The notes: generated by a model from the sequence alone, not told the origin. A stretch of 64,000 nt of DNA from Crenobacter cavernae (GCF_003355495.1 NZ_CP031337.1:248001-312000); one strand, 5' to 3'. Shown: positions 14,821-23,962, numbered from the stretch's first letter. Translations and numbers: made by a program.

Positions 14821-16905
14821 ATGGATAAACTCCGCGATTTTTTCAAGACGTTCAACCTGACCCGCCTCGCGGGCCCGGTGCTCATCTTGTTGATCCTGTC
14901 GATGATGGTGCTGCCGCTGCCGCCCGTCCTGCTCGACATCTTCTTCACCTTCAATATCGCGGTGTCGGTGATCGTTCTGCTCGTCGGCATCAATGTGCGC
15001 GCGCCGCTCGAGTTCTCGGCGTTTCCGGCGGTGCTGCTCGTCACCACGCTGCTCAGGCTGTCGCTGAACGTCGCGAGCTCGCGGATCATCCTGCTCGAGG
15101 GCCACACCGGCCCGGCGGCCGCCGGCCACGTGATCGAATCGTTCGCGACCTTCCTCGTCGGCGGCAACGTCGCGATCGGCGTCGTCGTGTTCGTCATCCT
15201 CACCATCATCAACTTCGTCGTGATCACCAAGGGCGCCGGCCGCATCGCCGAGGTGTCCGCGCGCTTCACGCTCGACGCGATGCCCGGCAAGCAGATGGCG
15301 ATCGACGCCGACCTCAACGCCGGCCTGATCGGCGAGGACGAGGCGCGAAAGCGCCGCTCGACCATCACCGAGGAGGCCGGCTTCTTCGGCGCGATGGACG
15401 GTGCGTCCAAGTTCGTCCGCGGCGACGCGATGGCCGGCATCATGATCATGCTGATCAACATCGTCGGCGGCCTGATCGTCGGCGTGCTCCAGCACGACCT
15501 GCCGGCCGGCGAGGCCGCGCACACCTATACGCTGTTGACCATCGGCGACGGCCTCGTCGCGCAGATCCCGGCACTGATCATCTCGACCGCCGCCGGCATC
15601 GTCGTGTCGCGCGTCGGCACCGAGAAAGACATGTCCGAACAGTTGCTCGGCCAACTGTTCATGAAGCCGCAGGTGCTGTACATCACCGCGGTGGTGATCG
15701 GCCTGATCGGCCTGATCCCGAACATGCCGCACTTCGCCTTCCTCCTGATCGCGAGCCTGTTGGCCGGCCTCGCGTGGTGGATGGAAAAGCGCGAGGCGCG
15801 CACGGCCGCCGACGAGGTCGCGCGCCAGACCGAGGCGCCGCCGGCGCTCGAAACGCCAATGGCCGAGGTCAGCTGGAACGACGTGCAGCCGGTCGACCCG
15901 CTCGGGCTCGAGGTCGGCTACCGGCTGATCCCGCTGGTCGACCGCGGCCAGGACGGCGAACTGTTGCGCCGCATCCGCGGCATCAGAAAGAAGATCGCGC
16001 AGGAGCTCGGCTTCCTCGTGCCGGCGGTGCACATCCGCGACAACCTCGAGATCAAGCCGAACGCCTACCGGATCCTGTTGAAGGGCGTCGAGGTCGGCAA
16101 GGGCGAGGCGTATATCGGCCAGTTCCTCGCGATCAACCCGGGGCGCGTGTCGGGCGAGGTTCAGGGCGTGCCGACCACCGACCCGGCGTTCGGCCTGCCG
16201 GCGCTGTGGATCGACGCGGCCCAGCGCGACGAGGCGCAGACGCTCGGCTACACCGTGGTCGACGCGTCGACCGTCGTCGCCACCCACCTGTCGAACCTGC
16301 TGCAGAGCCACTCGGCCGAGCTCCTGGGCCGCGAGGAGGTGCAGGCGCTGATCGACCACCAGGCGAAGGAATCGCCTAAGCTGATCGAAGACCTGGTGCC
16401 GAAGGTGGTCAACGTCGGCACGCTGCAGAAGGTGCTGCAGCAGTTGCTGACCGACGGCATCCACATCCGCGACTTCCGCACCATCGTAGAAACCCTGGCC
16501 GACCACGTCGGCACGACGCAGGACATCGACGAGCTGACCGGCACGGTGCGCGCCGCGCTGTCGCGCGCGATCGCGCAGCAGCTGTTCCCCGGCGAGGTCG
16601 AGCTGCCGCTGATGACGCTCGACCCGATGCTCGAGAACGTGCTGATGCAGGCGGTGCAGTCGAAGGCCGGCGGCGGGCTCGAGCCGGGGCTGGCCGAGAA
16701 CCTGCTGTCGAGCGCCGCGCAGGAAGCGGAGCAGGTCGAGGCGCAGGGCTACGCGCCGGTGCTGTTGACGCCGCCGGGCTTAAGGCCGTTGCTTGCGCGT
16801 TTTCTGCGACGCGCACTGCCACAATTGAGGGTCATTTCGCATAACGAGATCCCCGACAGCAAATCCATTCGTATAATTGCCGTGATAGGCGGAAGCAAGG
16901 GCTAA
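14821..16905 (+). CDS. flhA: Flagellar export gate protein FlhA
   Basis: 694 aa, full length. The N-terminal half has about eight membrane segments and the conserved FHIPEP-type loop (FTLDAMPGKQMAIDADLNAG split by G), where charged residues couple proton flow to export. The C-terminal half is the cytoplasmic chaperone-docking domain ending in ISHNEIPDSKSIRIIAVIGG. It begins 14 bp after flhB and ends 6 bp before flhF. Confidence 0.97.
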   Translation: MDKLRDFFKTFNLTRLAGPVLILLILSMMVLPLPPVLLDIFFTFNIAVSVIVLLVGINVRAPLEFSAFPAVLLVTTLLRLSLNVASSRIILLEGHTGPAAAGHVIESFATFLVGGNVAIGVVVFVILTIINFVVITKGAGRIAEVSARFTLDAMPGKQMAIDADLNAGLIGEDEARKRRSTITEEAGFFGAMDGASKFVRGDAMAGIMIMLINIVGGLIVGVLQHDLPAGEAAHTYTLLTIGDGLVAQIPALIISTAAGIVVSRVGTEKDMSEQLLGQLFMKPQVLYITAVVIGLIGLIPNMPHFAFLLIASLLAGLAWWMEKREARTAADEVARQTEAPPALETPMAEVSWNDVQPVDPLGLEVGYRLIPLVDRGQDGELLRRIRGIRKKIAQELGFLVPAVHIRDNLEIKPNAYRILLKGVEVGKGEAYIGQFLAINPGRVSGEVQGVPTTDPAFGLPALWIDAAQRDEAQTLGYTVVDASTVVATHLSNLLQSHSAELLGREEVQALIDHQAKESPKLIEDLVPKVVNVGTLQKVLQQLLTDGIHIRDFRTIVETLADHVGTTQDIDELTGTVRAALSRAIAQQLFPGEVELPLMTLDPMLENVLMQAVQSKAGGGLEPGLAENLLSSAAQEAEQVEAQGYAPVLLTPPGLRPLLARFLRRALPQLRVISHNEIPDSKSIRIIAVIGGSKG

Positions 16906-16911
16906 TCGGTC

Positions 16912-18432
16912 ATGGTGGTCAAAAAGTATTTCGGTAAAACCACGCGCGATGCGCTGCGCCAGGTCCGCGAGGAACTGGGCGCCGATGCCCTCATCCTGTC
17001 CAACCGGCCGACGGTCGGCGGCGGCGTCGAGATCATGGCGGTCGCCGACGCCGACGTCGCCGCGCTCGCGACCACGCTGTCGACCAACAGCCGCCACCCG
17101 GCGCGCAATACCCATGGCAGCGCTCTGCGCGCGGCACCGGCCGCGCCCGCAGCCGGCGGCAACGCGCTGAACCGCGCGATCGCGCGCACTTATGCGATGC
17201 CGGTCGAAGGGCTCTCGTCTCCCGCGCAGCCCCAGTTTCAAGCGACAAAGCCGGCCGCGACGCCCATCGTCCCGAACGATCCGCAGCCAGCCGAACGCCC
17301 GCCCGAACGCTCCATGCTCCCGTTCAGCGACCACCTCGGCTCGCCCGCCGGCACGCCGCGCCAACCGGCTGCGAACCGGCGCGAAGAGCCGGAAGCCGCA
17401 CCGCGGCCGGTGATCGCCCCCGAACCGGTCCCGCACGCGGCGGCCCCGGCGCCCGAGCCTGCCGCTCTGCGCCAAGACGCCGCGTCGTCCGAAGACATCC
17501 GCCAGATCGGCGACGAGATCAAGCTCTTGCGCAGCATCCTGCAGAGCCAGCTGGCGACCTTCGCGTGGAACCACCTCGAAGACCGCTCGCCGAACCGTGC
17601 CGAGCTGTTCCGCAGCCTCTTGTCGTCCGGCCTGTCCTCGGCGCTGATCCGCCAGCTGATCGCCAAGATGCCCGGCCAGTACGAGGGCGAGGTCGCGAGC
17701 AAATGGGCGCGCTCGGCGCTGACGCACAACCTCAAGTGCGCCGAGGCCGACCGCGAACTCCTGGACCAGGGCGGCATCTTCGCGCTGGTCGGCCCGACCG
17801 GCGTCGGCAAGACGACGACGGTGGCCAAGCTCGCCGCGCGCGCGGTGATGAAGTTCGGTCCGCAGCACGTCGCGCTCGTCACCACCGACGGCTACCGGAT
17901 CGGCGCACAGGACCAATTGCGCATCTACGGCAAGATTCTCGGCGTGCCGGTCTACGCGGTGCAGAACGAGGCCGAACTGGAATTGACCTTGGCCGACCTC
18001 GCCGGCCGCCACATCGTCTTTGTCGACACCGTCGGCATGGGCCAGCGCGACGCGCGCGTGGTGCAGCAGGCGGCGATGTTCGCCGCCGCCGGCCGCCCGG
18101 TCGAGCGCATCCTGCTCCTGGCGGCCAACGCCGACGGCCACACGCTCGAAGACGTCGTGCGCCACTACCGCGGCGTCGGCCTGGCCGGCTGCATCCTGTC
18201 CAAGATCGACGAATCGGTGTCGCTCGGCCCGGCGCTCGACGCGGTGATCCGCAACCGGCTGCGCCTGTTCTACGTGACCAACGGCCAGCGCGTTCCCGAA
18301 GACCTGCATCTGGCGAGCGCAAGCTATTTGATCGACCGCGCGCTGAAGGCGCCGCAACTGCCGGCCTCGCCGTTCGAGATGCAAGCCAACGAAATGGCCA
18401 TCATGAACGCCGCGCAGGCGGGTTGGCTGTAA
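16912..18432 (+). CDS. flhF: Flagellar biosynthesis GTPase FlhF
   Basis: 506 aa, an SRP-type GTPase that places the flagellum, usually at the pole. A B-domain opens with MVVKKYFGKTTRDALRQVREELG, a low-complexity Pro/Ala-rich linker spans about 90-185, and the NG domain follows with P-loop GPTGVGKTTTVAKL from residue 294, TTDGYRIGAQDQLRIYG and the DTVGMGQRD switch. Order flhA-flhF-fleN-fliA is the polar-flagellum arrangement. Longer than many FlhF proteins because of the linker. Confidence 0.93.
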   Translation: MVVKKYFGKTTRDALRQVREELGADALILSNRPTVGGGVEIMAVADADVAALATTLSTNSRHPARNTHGSALRAAPAAPAAGGNALNRAIARTYAMPVEGLSSPAQPQFQATKPAATPIVPNDPQPAERPPERSMLPFSDHLGSPAGTPRQPAANRREEPEAAPRPVIAPEPVPHAAAPAPEPAALRQDAASSEDIRQIGDEIKLLRSILQSQLATFAWNHLEDRSPNRAELFRSLLSSGLSSALIRQLIAKMPGQYEGEVASKWARSALTHNLKCAEADRELLDQGGIFALVGPTGVGKTTTVAKLAARAVMKFGPQHVALVTTDGYRIGAQDQLRIYGKILGVPVYAVQNEAELELTLADLAGRHIVFVDTVGMGQRDARVVQQAAMFAAAGRPVERILLLAANADGHTLEDVVRHYRGVGLAGCILSKIDESVSLGPALDAVIRNRLRLFYVTNGQRVPEDLHLASASYLIDRALKAPQLPASPFEMQANEMAIMNAAQAGWL

Positions 18433-18478
18433 TGCCCATGCCCGGCAACATGCAGGACCGCGTTAGGATGAGGGGATA

Positions 18479-19336
18479 ATGCAGGATCAAGCCGCCAGCC
18501 TTCGCCGTCTTTCGCACCGTCCCTTGCGGGCGCCCAGCTTCGCCTTTGTCGGCGCGCCCGGTAGCGGCGTGAGCACGCTCGCGATGGAACTCGCGGTCGC
18601 GAGCGGCTATGCGGGCACCCGTGTGCTGCTCGCCGACTGCCAGGGCGGCCAGCAACTCGCGCGCCGTCTCGGCGTGCCGTCGACCGCGACGCTCGAAACG
18701 CAGAGGGTCAGCGAAAGCGGCCTCGCGGCGATGAGCACCGGCTCGCGCCACGGCGTCGAGCTGATCAACCTGTTCGCCCGCCCCGAAGACCGCCAGTTGT
18801 TCTCGCCGCAACTGTGGCTCAAGCTCACCGGCGAGTTCGCCTCGCTCGAGCGCGACGCCGACGCGCTGATCGTCGACTGCCCTTCCCCTTCGCTCGACCC
18901 CGTCCCCGCCGGCGTCGCCGACAACTTGGTGCTGGTACTGACGCCGTCCGCCGACTCGCTGACCGCCGCCTACGCGGCGATCAAGCGGCTGTCGCAGGAA
19001 GCCGGCCGTGCGTCGTTCAACGTGCTGGTGAACCGGGCGCAAACCTTGGCCGAGGCCCGCGCGCTGTTCACGCGGCTGTCCGCCGTGGTCGGCGAATTCT
19101 TGGCGGTGTCGCTGCGCTGGCTCGGCTTCGTTCCCGACGACAACCTCGTCCGCCGCAGCCAGAGCCTCAGGCGCCCGCTGACCGAAGCGTTTCCCGACAG
19201 CGAAGCCGCGCAGGCCTTCGCGCAGCTGGCCGCCGTGCTGCCGCACTGGCACGCGCCCGAAGCGGGCCGCGCCGACGCCGGCTACCTCGATCTCTTGATC
19301 GCCGCCTCGCGCGACTGGTCCCCGAGCGGAGTCTGA
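18479..19336 (+). CDS. fleN: FleN/FlhG-like MinD-family protein with degenerate Walker A
   Basis: 285 aa, in the position of fleN/flhG, which limits flagellar number together with FlhF. The ATG at 18479 follows AGGGGAT. The fold pattern is MinD-like (FAFVGAPGSGVSTLAMELA, VLLADCQGG, ADALIVDCPS, NVLVNRAQT). The usual KGGVGKT(S/T) box is replaced by residues 26-33 APGSGVST, so both the signature lysine and the phosphate-binding lysine are missing. ATP hydrolysis as in other FleN proteins is therefore doubtful. The C-terminal region retains the SLRRPLTEAFPDS motif seen in FleN. Identity rests on synteny and fold pattern. Confidence 0.8.
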   Translation: MQDQAASLRRLSHRPLRAPSFAFVGAPGSGVSTLAMELAVASGYAGTRVLLADCQGGQQLARRLGVPSTATLETQRVSESGLAAMSTGSRHGVELINLFARPEDRQLFSPQLWLKLTGEFASLERDADALIVDCPSPSLDPVPAGVADNLVLVLTPSADSLTAAYAAIKRLSQEAGRASFNVLVNRAQTLAEARALFTRLSAVVGEFLAVSLRWLGFVPDDNLVRRSQSLRRPLTEAFPDSEAAQAFAQLAAVLPHWHAPEAGRADAGYLDLLIAASRDWSPSGV

Positions 19337-19337
19337 C

Positions 19338-20087
19338 ATGGCCCATTACGCCGCCAACAGCCGCCATCTCGCCTACGCCCAGCACGCGCCGGCGCCCGAG
19401 ATCGACGTGACCGACTACGCGCCGCTGGTGAAGAAACTCGCCGGCATGATGATGGCGCGGCTGCCCGCGTCGGTCGACGTCAACGACCTGATCCAGGTCG
19501 GCGTGATCGGCCTGATCGAGGCGGCGCGTCAGTACGACGCGAGCCAGGGCGTCGCTTTCGAGACCTTCGCCAGCCAGCGCATCCGCGGCGCGATGCTCGA
19601 CGAACTGCGCCGCGAAGACTGGCTGCCGCGCCAGGCGCGCCGCCAGTCACGCCAGATCGAACAGGCGATCGCGCGCCTCGAACAGACGCTCGGCCGGCCG
19701 CCGCTCGAATCCGAGATCGCCGACGCGCTCGAAGTCCCGCTCGACGACTACCAGACGATGCTGCACGACTGCCGCGGCGTGTCTCTGGTCCACTTCGGCG
19801 ACTTCGCCGGCGACGATGGCGACGCGCTCGACGCGGTGTCCAACGTCGCCGACGACAACGCGCACGACCCGCTCGCCGCGCTGTCCGAACTCGGCTTTCG
19901 CGAGGGCCTCGTCGACGCGATCAAGGCGCTTCCCGAACGCGATCAGCTGGTGATGGCGCTCTATTACGAGCAGGATCTGAACCTCAAGGAAATCGGCGCG
20001 GTGCTCGGCGTTTCCGAGTCGCGCGTCAGCCAGCTGCACAGCCAGGCGGTCGCCCGCCTGCGCGCGAAGCTGAAAGACTGGCTGTAG
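19338..20087 (+). CDS. fliA: Flagellar sigma factor sigma-28 (FliA)
   Basis: 249 aa, directs transcription of late flagellar genes. Region 2 (YAPLVKKLAGMMMARLPASV, DLIQVGVIGLIEAARQYD, FASQRIRGAMLDELRREDWLPR) and region 4 (LPERDQLVMALYYEQDLNLKEIGAVLGVSESRVSQLHSQA, split) are complete. It starts one base after the fleN stop. RRDWLPR-type residues for recognition of the GCCGATAA -10 element are present (REDWLPR). Confidence 0.96.
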   Translation: MAHYAANSRHLAYAQHAPAPEIDVTDYAPLVKKLAGMMMARLPASVDVNDLIQVGVIGLIEAARQYDASQGVAFETFASQRIRGAMLDELRREDWLPRQARRQSRQIEQAIARLEQTLGRPPLESEIADALEVPLDDYQTMLHDCRGVSLVHFGDFAGDDGDALDAVSNVADDNAHDPLAALSELGFREGLVDAIKALPERDQLVMALYYEQDLNLKEIGAVLGVSESRVSQLHSQAVARLRAKLKDWL

Positions 20088-20122
20088 CCCCAGCCCTCTT
20101 CCGCAAAAAAACGGACGTCTCA

Positions 20123-20872
20123 TTGGACAAGATCAGCCTCATCGCCGTCATCGGCGGCCTCTCCGTCATCCTCGCAGGACAAGCGCTCGAGGGGGGGCAT
20201 ATCGGTTCGCTGTTGCAGCTGACCGCCTTCATGATCGTCATCGGCGGCACCGCCAGCGCGGTGATGCTGCAATCGACGCCGAAACAGTTCGTCGCCGGCG
20301 TGAAGATGCTGCGCTGGGTGTTCCAGCCGCCCGACTTCGACCACGAAAGAGTGATCCGCGACATCGTCAACTGGAGCCAGGCCGCGCGCCGCGGCGGCTT
20401 TCTTGCGCTAGAGGGCGCCATCGCCGCACAGAAGGACCCGTTCACCAAGAAGACGCTGCAGATGCTGGTCGACGGCACCGAGCCCGATACGCTGCGCGCG
20501 GTGATGGACGTCGAGATCGCGATGTTTGAACACGCGCGCCGCCAGTCGGCCAAGATCTGGGAGTCGGCCGGCGGCTACGCGCCGACGATGGGTATCCTCG
20601 GCGCGGTGCTCGGCCTGATCCACGTGATGGAGAACCTGTCCGACCCGACCAAGCTCGGCTCGGGCATCGCCGTCGCCTTCGTCGCGACCGTCTACGGCGT
20701 CGGCTCGGCCAACCTCTTGTTCCTGCCGATCGCGACCAAGCTGAAGAACCTGGTCGCCGCCGAGGTGGCGACAAAGGAGTTGATCGTCGAGGGACTGGTG
20801 GCGATCGCCAACGGCGAAAACCCGCGGCTGATCGAGACGCGGCTGCGCGGCTTTCTCGCGATGCACGACTGA
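20123..20872 (+). CDS. motC: MotA-family flagellar motor protein (MotC type)
   Basis: 249 aa, a proton-channel stator subunit. Four hydrophobic segments (about 7-27, 33-50, 148-168, 180-203), a cytoplasmic loop with the charged region LDHERVIRDIV, and the family tail LVAIANGENPRLIETRLRGFL are visible. It starts at TTG with only a weak upstream site. In pseudomonads the MotB-type partner motD follows directly; here a strong terminator does. The partner must be encoded elsewhere, or this stator pairs with another MotB. Confidence 0.85.
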   Translation: MDKISLIAVIGGLSVILAGQALEGGHIGSLLQLTAFMIVIGGTASAVMLQSTPKQFVAGVKMLRWVFQPPDFDHERVIRDIVNWSQAARRGGFLALEGAIAAQKDPFTKKTLQMLVDGTEPDTLRAVMDVEIAMFEHARRQSAKIWESAGGYAPTMGILGAVLGLIHVMENLSDPTKLGSGIAVAFVATVYGVGSANLLFLPIATKLKNLVAAEVATKELIVEGLVAIANGENPRLIETRLRGFLAMHD

Positions 20873-20888
20873 GGCTTTAACACCTGTA

Positions 20889-20928
20889 AAAGACAAAGGT
20901 TGGCCGAGCCCGGCCAACCTTTGTCTTT
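20889..20928. terminator. Terminator with the 13-bp motif, end of flagellar operon
   Basis: A 17-bp stem AAAGACAAAGGTTGGCC / GGCCAACCTTTGTCTTT around a 6-nt loop, between convergent motC and the DnaQ/GIY-YIG gene. The left arm carries an exact AAGGTTGGCCGAG copy. Confidence 0.85.
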
Positions 20929-20946
20929 AATGGCGAAGCGAAACGC

Positions 20947-22356
20947 CTACACCGGCTCGGTATCGAGCAGGCGCAGTTCGGTGTGGTCCGGGGTTTTCTT
21001 CAACAGGCCGCCCAACAACTTGTAGGTGTCCAGATCGAACGACGGCTTGCCTTCGAGCGGACCGCTCATGTCGCGGCGCGAGCCGAGGTAGCACCAGCGG
21101 TCGAACACGTGCTCGGCGATATCGCCCGACACCGCGTCGGTCTCGACCACCGCGACCGGGCCGGGAAACGGCCAGCTCTGCACGCGCAGCCGCGACAAGG
21201 CCATCATCAGCCGCGCGTTGTGGTTGTCGATCGGCTCGCGGCCCATGCACGCGCCGCGGCAGCGGCCGAGCGGCCACGCGTAGCACGGCCGTCCCTTCTT
21301 CGGCGTCGGCTTCTCGATGCCGAGCGTGGTCTGACACAGACCCTGCGCGGCCGCGAGGTCGGTGAGCGCCTTCTTCGCCTCGCGCTGCGTGCGGAACAGG
21401 CCGAACAGATCATGAGAGCGCGAGAAGTCGACGTCGTCGGCAAACACGATCTCGGGGCGCAGCACGCCGTCGTCGCTCTTTTCCAGCCGGATCGAGCACA
21501 GCTCGGGGCTCGGCCGACCTTTCACATTGTGCAGCGGCTGCAGCCGCTTGATCAGCTGCAATTCGGCCAGCATCGCGCCGAACTCGCCGACCGTTTCCAC
21601 CCAGTCGATGCGCTTCACCTCGCGCGCGATGCGCGCCTCCTTCGGGTGCCTGGTATCGCCCGAGAAGTACGACAGCACGCGGCTCCTGAGATTCGCTCCC
21701 TTGCCGACGAAAAGCGGCACGTCGTCGTCGCCGTAGAACAGGTAGACGCCGGGCACGTCGGGCAGCGCGTCGACCACGTCCGGGTCGATGCCTTCGGGCA
21801 CCGCCGGGCGCGCCAGCACCTCGGCGACCGCGTCGGCCATCGTCGCTTCGCCGAGTTCGCCCTTCGCCTTCTGCAGGAACAGCCACACCGCCTCGGCGTC
21901 GGCGAGCGCGCGGTGGCGCGCGGCCAGCTCGATGCCGTGGCGTTCGATCAGGCTGTCGAGGTTGTGCTTGTAATACTGCGGGTAGAGCTTGCGCGACAGC
22001 TTGACGCTGCACAGCACCTCGGTCTGGAAGCGGATGCCGGCGCGCTTGAACGCATTTTTCAAAAAACCATAGTCGAAGCGCGCGTTGTGCGCGATGAACA
22101 GGCGGCCGGCGAGTTTCTCGGCCAGCTCCTCGGCCAGGGTATCGAACGCCGGCGCGTGCGCGACCATCGCGTCCGAGATGCCGGTCATCTTTTCGATGAA
22201 CGGCGGGATGGCCTTGCCCGGCTGGACCAGCGTCGAGAAGCGCTCGACGCGGTCGCCGTCGACGAGGATGACGCCGATTTCGGTGATGCGGTCGCGGGTG
22301 ATGTGCCCGCCGGTGGTTTCCAGGTCGACGATCGCGCAGGGTCGGTCAAACAGCAT
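20947..22356 (-). CDS. DnaQ-like exonuclease / GIY-YIG (Cho-like) nuclease fusion
   Basis: 469 aa. Residues 1-175 form a DnaQ-type 3'-5' exonuclease: DLETTG (D11/E13), HNARFD and HRALADAEA supply the DEDDh residues. Residues about 200-285 are a GIY-YIG domain (GVYLFYGDDDVPLFVGKG ... RVLSYF) as in UvrC and Cho. The rest, with a Cys-rich stretch (CYAWPLGRCRGACMG), matches the Cho-like tail. Such fusions are known and are thought to process damaged DNA. It begins 3 bp after the umuC stop, so the two are almost certainly co-transcribed as a repair operon. Confidence 0.85.
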   Translation of the reverse strand: MLFDRPCAIVDLETTGGHITRDRITEIGVILVDGDRVERFSTLVQPGKAIPPFIEKMTGISDAMVAHAPAFDTLAEELAEKLAGRLFIAHNARFDYGFLKNAFKRAGIRFQTEVLCSVKLSRKLYPQYYKHNLDSLIERHGIELAARHRALADAEAVWLFLQKAKGELGEATMADAVAEVLARPAVPEGIDPDVVDALPDVPGVYLFYGDDDVPLFVGKGANLRSRVLSYFSGDTRHPKEARIAREVKRIDWVETVGEFGAMLAELQLIKRLQPLHNVKGRPSPELCSIRLEKSDDGVLRPEIVFADDVDFSRSHDLFGLFRTQREAKKALTDLAAAQGLCQTTLGIEKPTPKKGRPCYAWPLGRCRGACMGREPIDNHNARLMMALSRLRVQSWPFPGPVAVVETDAVSGDIAEHVFDRWCYLGSRRDMSGPLEGKPSFDLDTYKLLGGLLKKTPDHTELRLLDTEPV

Positions 22357-22359
22357 GTA

Positions 22360-23643
22360 TCAGTTCGCTTTCACGATGGGGAGTTCGTCTTTGTGGGTGG
22401 TGTAGCGCGGCGACACGTTGTCGCGCCTACCCTTCCAGGGTTGGGCGACGCCTTCGGACGCCCACTTGAGCTTGCCGCGGCCGAATTTCTGGTTGATCGC
22501 GTCGACGGCCGCCATCAGGCGCTCGCCGCGCGCGTCGGCGTCGGCGCGGCCGACGAACAGGTCGTCCTGCGCGTGCTCTGCGTCGGAGAGCTCCAGCGCA
22601 CACACGCCGACCTTGGCGTAGCGTACGTGACGCCGGTACAGGCGCGCCACCGCGTCGCGCGCCGCCGCGATCAGCCGCCGGCTGTCGTTAGACACCGGCA
22701 ACAGGCCGACGGTGGTCGAGTCGCGCACGTAAGGTTCTGACGCGTGCGGGCTCGAGCGTATCGTCACCTGCAGGAAACCCGCGTGCGAGCGCTGCGTACG
22801 CAGCTTTTCGGCAACCTGCGCCGCGTGCATCGCCGCCGCCTCCTGAAGCTCGGCCAAGGCCGTGACCTTGCGGCCGAAGGAACGCGACGACAGGATCATC
22901 TTCTTCCTCGGCGCGACGTCGTCGATGTCGAGGCAGGCGACGCCCGACAGCTCGTCGGCGAGGCGCGCCATCACGACGCTGAAACGGCGGCGCAAGAAGT
23001 CGCGGTCGGTGCGCACGAGCGCCGCGGCGTCGGCGATACCGACCAGCCGCAGCCGCGTGCCGAGGCGGCGGTTGATGCCCCAGACCTCCTCGACCGCGAG
23101 CTCGGCCAAGCTCGCGTCGCGCTCGGCGGCCGACAGGTCCATGAAGCTGAACACGCTGCTTAAGCTCGGGTCGCCCTTGGCGATGCGGTTGGCGGTCTTG
23201 GCCAGCGTCTTGGTCGGGCCGATGCCGACGCAGACCGGCAGCCCCAGCCCGCGCAGCACGTCGTCGCGGATGCGCCGCGCCAGCGCCACCGGGTCGGCTT
23301 CGCCGGTCACGTCGAGGAAGCACTCGTCGACCGAATACACCTCGTGCGAACGCGCGTAGTGCGCCAAGAGCGCCATCACCCGGTTCGACATGTCGCCGTA
23401 CAGCGTGTAGTTGGACGACATCACCACCGCGCCGAGGCGCTTGAGCCGCTCGCGCACCTCGAACAGCGGCGCGCCCATCGGCACGCCGGCGCGGCGGGCC
23501 TCGGCCGAACGCGAGATCACGCAACCGTCGTTGTTCGACAGCACGACCAGCGGCCGGCCGGCGAGACTCGGATCGAACACCGTCTCGCACGACGCGAAGA
23601 AGTTGTTGCAATCGACCTGCAGAAAACAGCGTTGCGTGTTCAC
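22360..23643 (-). CDS. umuC: UmuC-type Y-family DNA polymerase
   Basis: 427 aa, the catalytic subunit of translesion polymerase V. Catalytic acidic residues are in LQVDCNNFFASCE and YSVDECFLD; NNDGCVISRS and GIGPTKTLAKTAN are typical of UmuC. Starts at GTG with GAGGA 7 nt upstream. A umuD gene, normally directly upstream and needed for pol V, is absent; upstream lies a tRNA pair in the opposite direction. No clear LexA box (CTGT-N8-ACAG) was found in the 120 bp upstream. Confidence 0.9.
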   Translation of the reverse strand: MNTQRCFLQVDCNNFFASCETVFDPSLAGRPLVVLSNNDGCVISRSAEARRAGVPMGAPLFEVRERLKRLGAVVMSSNYTLYGDMSNRVMALLAHYARSHEVYSVDECFLDVTGEADPVALARRIRDDVLRGLGLPVCVGIGPTKTLAKTANRIAKGDPSLSSVFSFMDLSAAERDASLAELAVEEVWGINRRLGTRLRLVGIADAAALVRTDRDFLRRRFSVVMARLADELSGVACLDIDDVAPRKKMILSSRSFGRKVTALAELQEAAAMHAAQVAEKLRTQRSHAGFLQVTIRSSPHASEPYVRDSTTVGLLPVSNDSRRLIAAARDAVARLYRRHVRYAKVGVCALELSDAEHAQDDLFVGRADADARGERLMAAVDAINQKFGRGKLKWASEGVAQPWKGRRDNVSPRYTTHKDELPIVKAN

Positions 23644-23701
23644 GATGCGTCCTCAATCCAAGGCGGCGCCCGCCCTTTTCCGCATTTTACTGCAAAGGCG
23701 C

Positions 23702-23730
23702 TTGACACGGCGAAAAGCGCCCATTATGAT
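23702..23730 (+). promoter_or_regulatory. Sigma-70 promoter of the tRNA operon
   Basis: TTGACA at 23702-23707, a 17-bp spacer and TATGAT at 23725-23730, followed by a GC-rich discriminator typical of stable-RNA promoters, 39 bp before tRNA-Arg. Confidence 0.85.
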
Positions 23731-23768
23731 TCGCCTCCTCGTTGCAGCACAAACCGCGACGGGACCGT

Positions 23769-23845
23769 GCACCCGTAGCTCAGTTGGATAGAGTATCTGG
23801 CTACGAACCAGAGGGTCGGGCGTTCGAATCGCTCCGGGTGCACCA
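23769..23845 (+). tRNA. tRNA-Arg (ACG)
   Basis: 77 nt including encoded CCA. The 7-bp acceptor pairs GCACCCG with CGGGTGC, the anticodon loop CTACGAA places ACG at 23803-23805, and TTCGAAT is in the T loop. ACG is the form deaminated to ICG by TadA. Confidence 0.95.
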
Positions 23846-23849
23846 CCAA

Positions 23850-23924
23850 GTCCCTATAGTTTAGCGGTTAGAACACCGCCCTTTCACGGCGGTAGCCGGG
23901 GTTCGATTCCCCGTGGGGACGCCA
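23850..23924 (+). tRNA. tRNA-Glu (TTC)
   Basis: 75 nt including encoded CCA. Acceptor GTCCCTA/TGGGGAC, anticodon stem CCGCC/GGCGG with loop CTTTCAC giving TTC at 23883-23885, and T loop TTCGATT. Four bases separate it from tRNA-Arg; both share the promoter at 23702. Confidence 0.95.
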
Positions 23925-23932
23925 GATTCAAC

Positions 23933-23962
23933 AAAAAAGCCAGCGCATGCGCTGGCTTTTTT
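23933..23962 (+). terminator. Terminator of the tRNA operon
   Basis: A perfect 30-nt palindrome (AAAAAAGCCAGCGCATG and its complement) ending in six Ts. Confidence 0.9.

Noticed and set aside
14809..16506. 565-aa minus-strand ORF opposite flhA
   Set aside because: Antisense shadow with low-complexity Asp/Arg/His content; FlhA motifs are unambiguous on the plus strand.
23644..23760. LexA box upstream of umuC
   Set aside because: No CTGT-N8-ACAG in the upstream region; a similar string lies inside the coding sequence and is off pattern.
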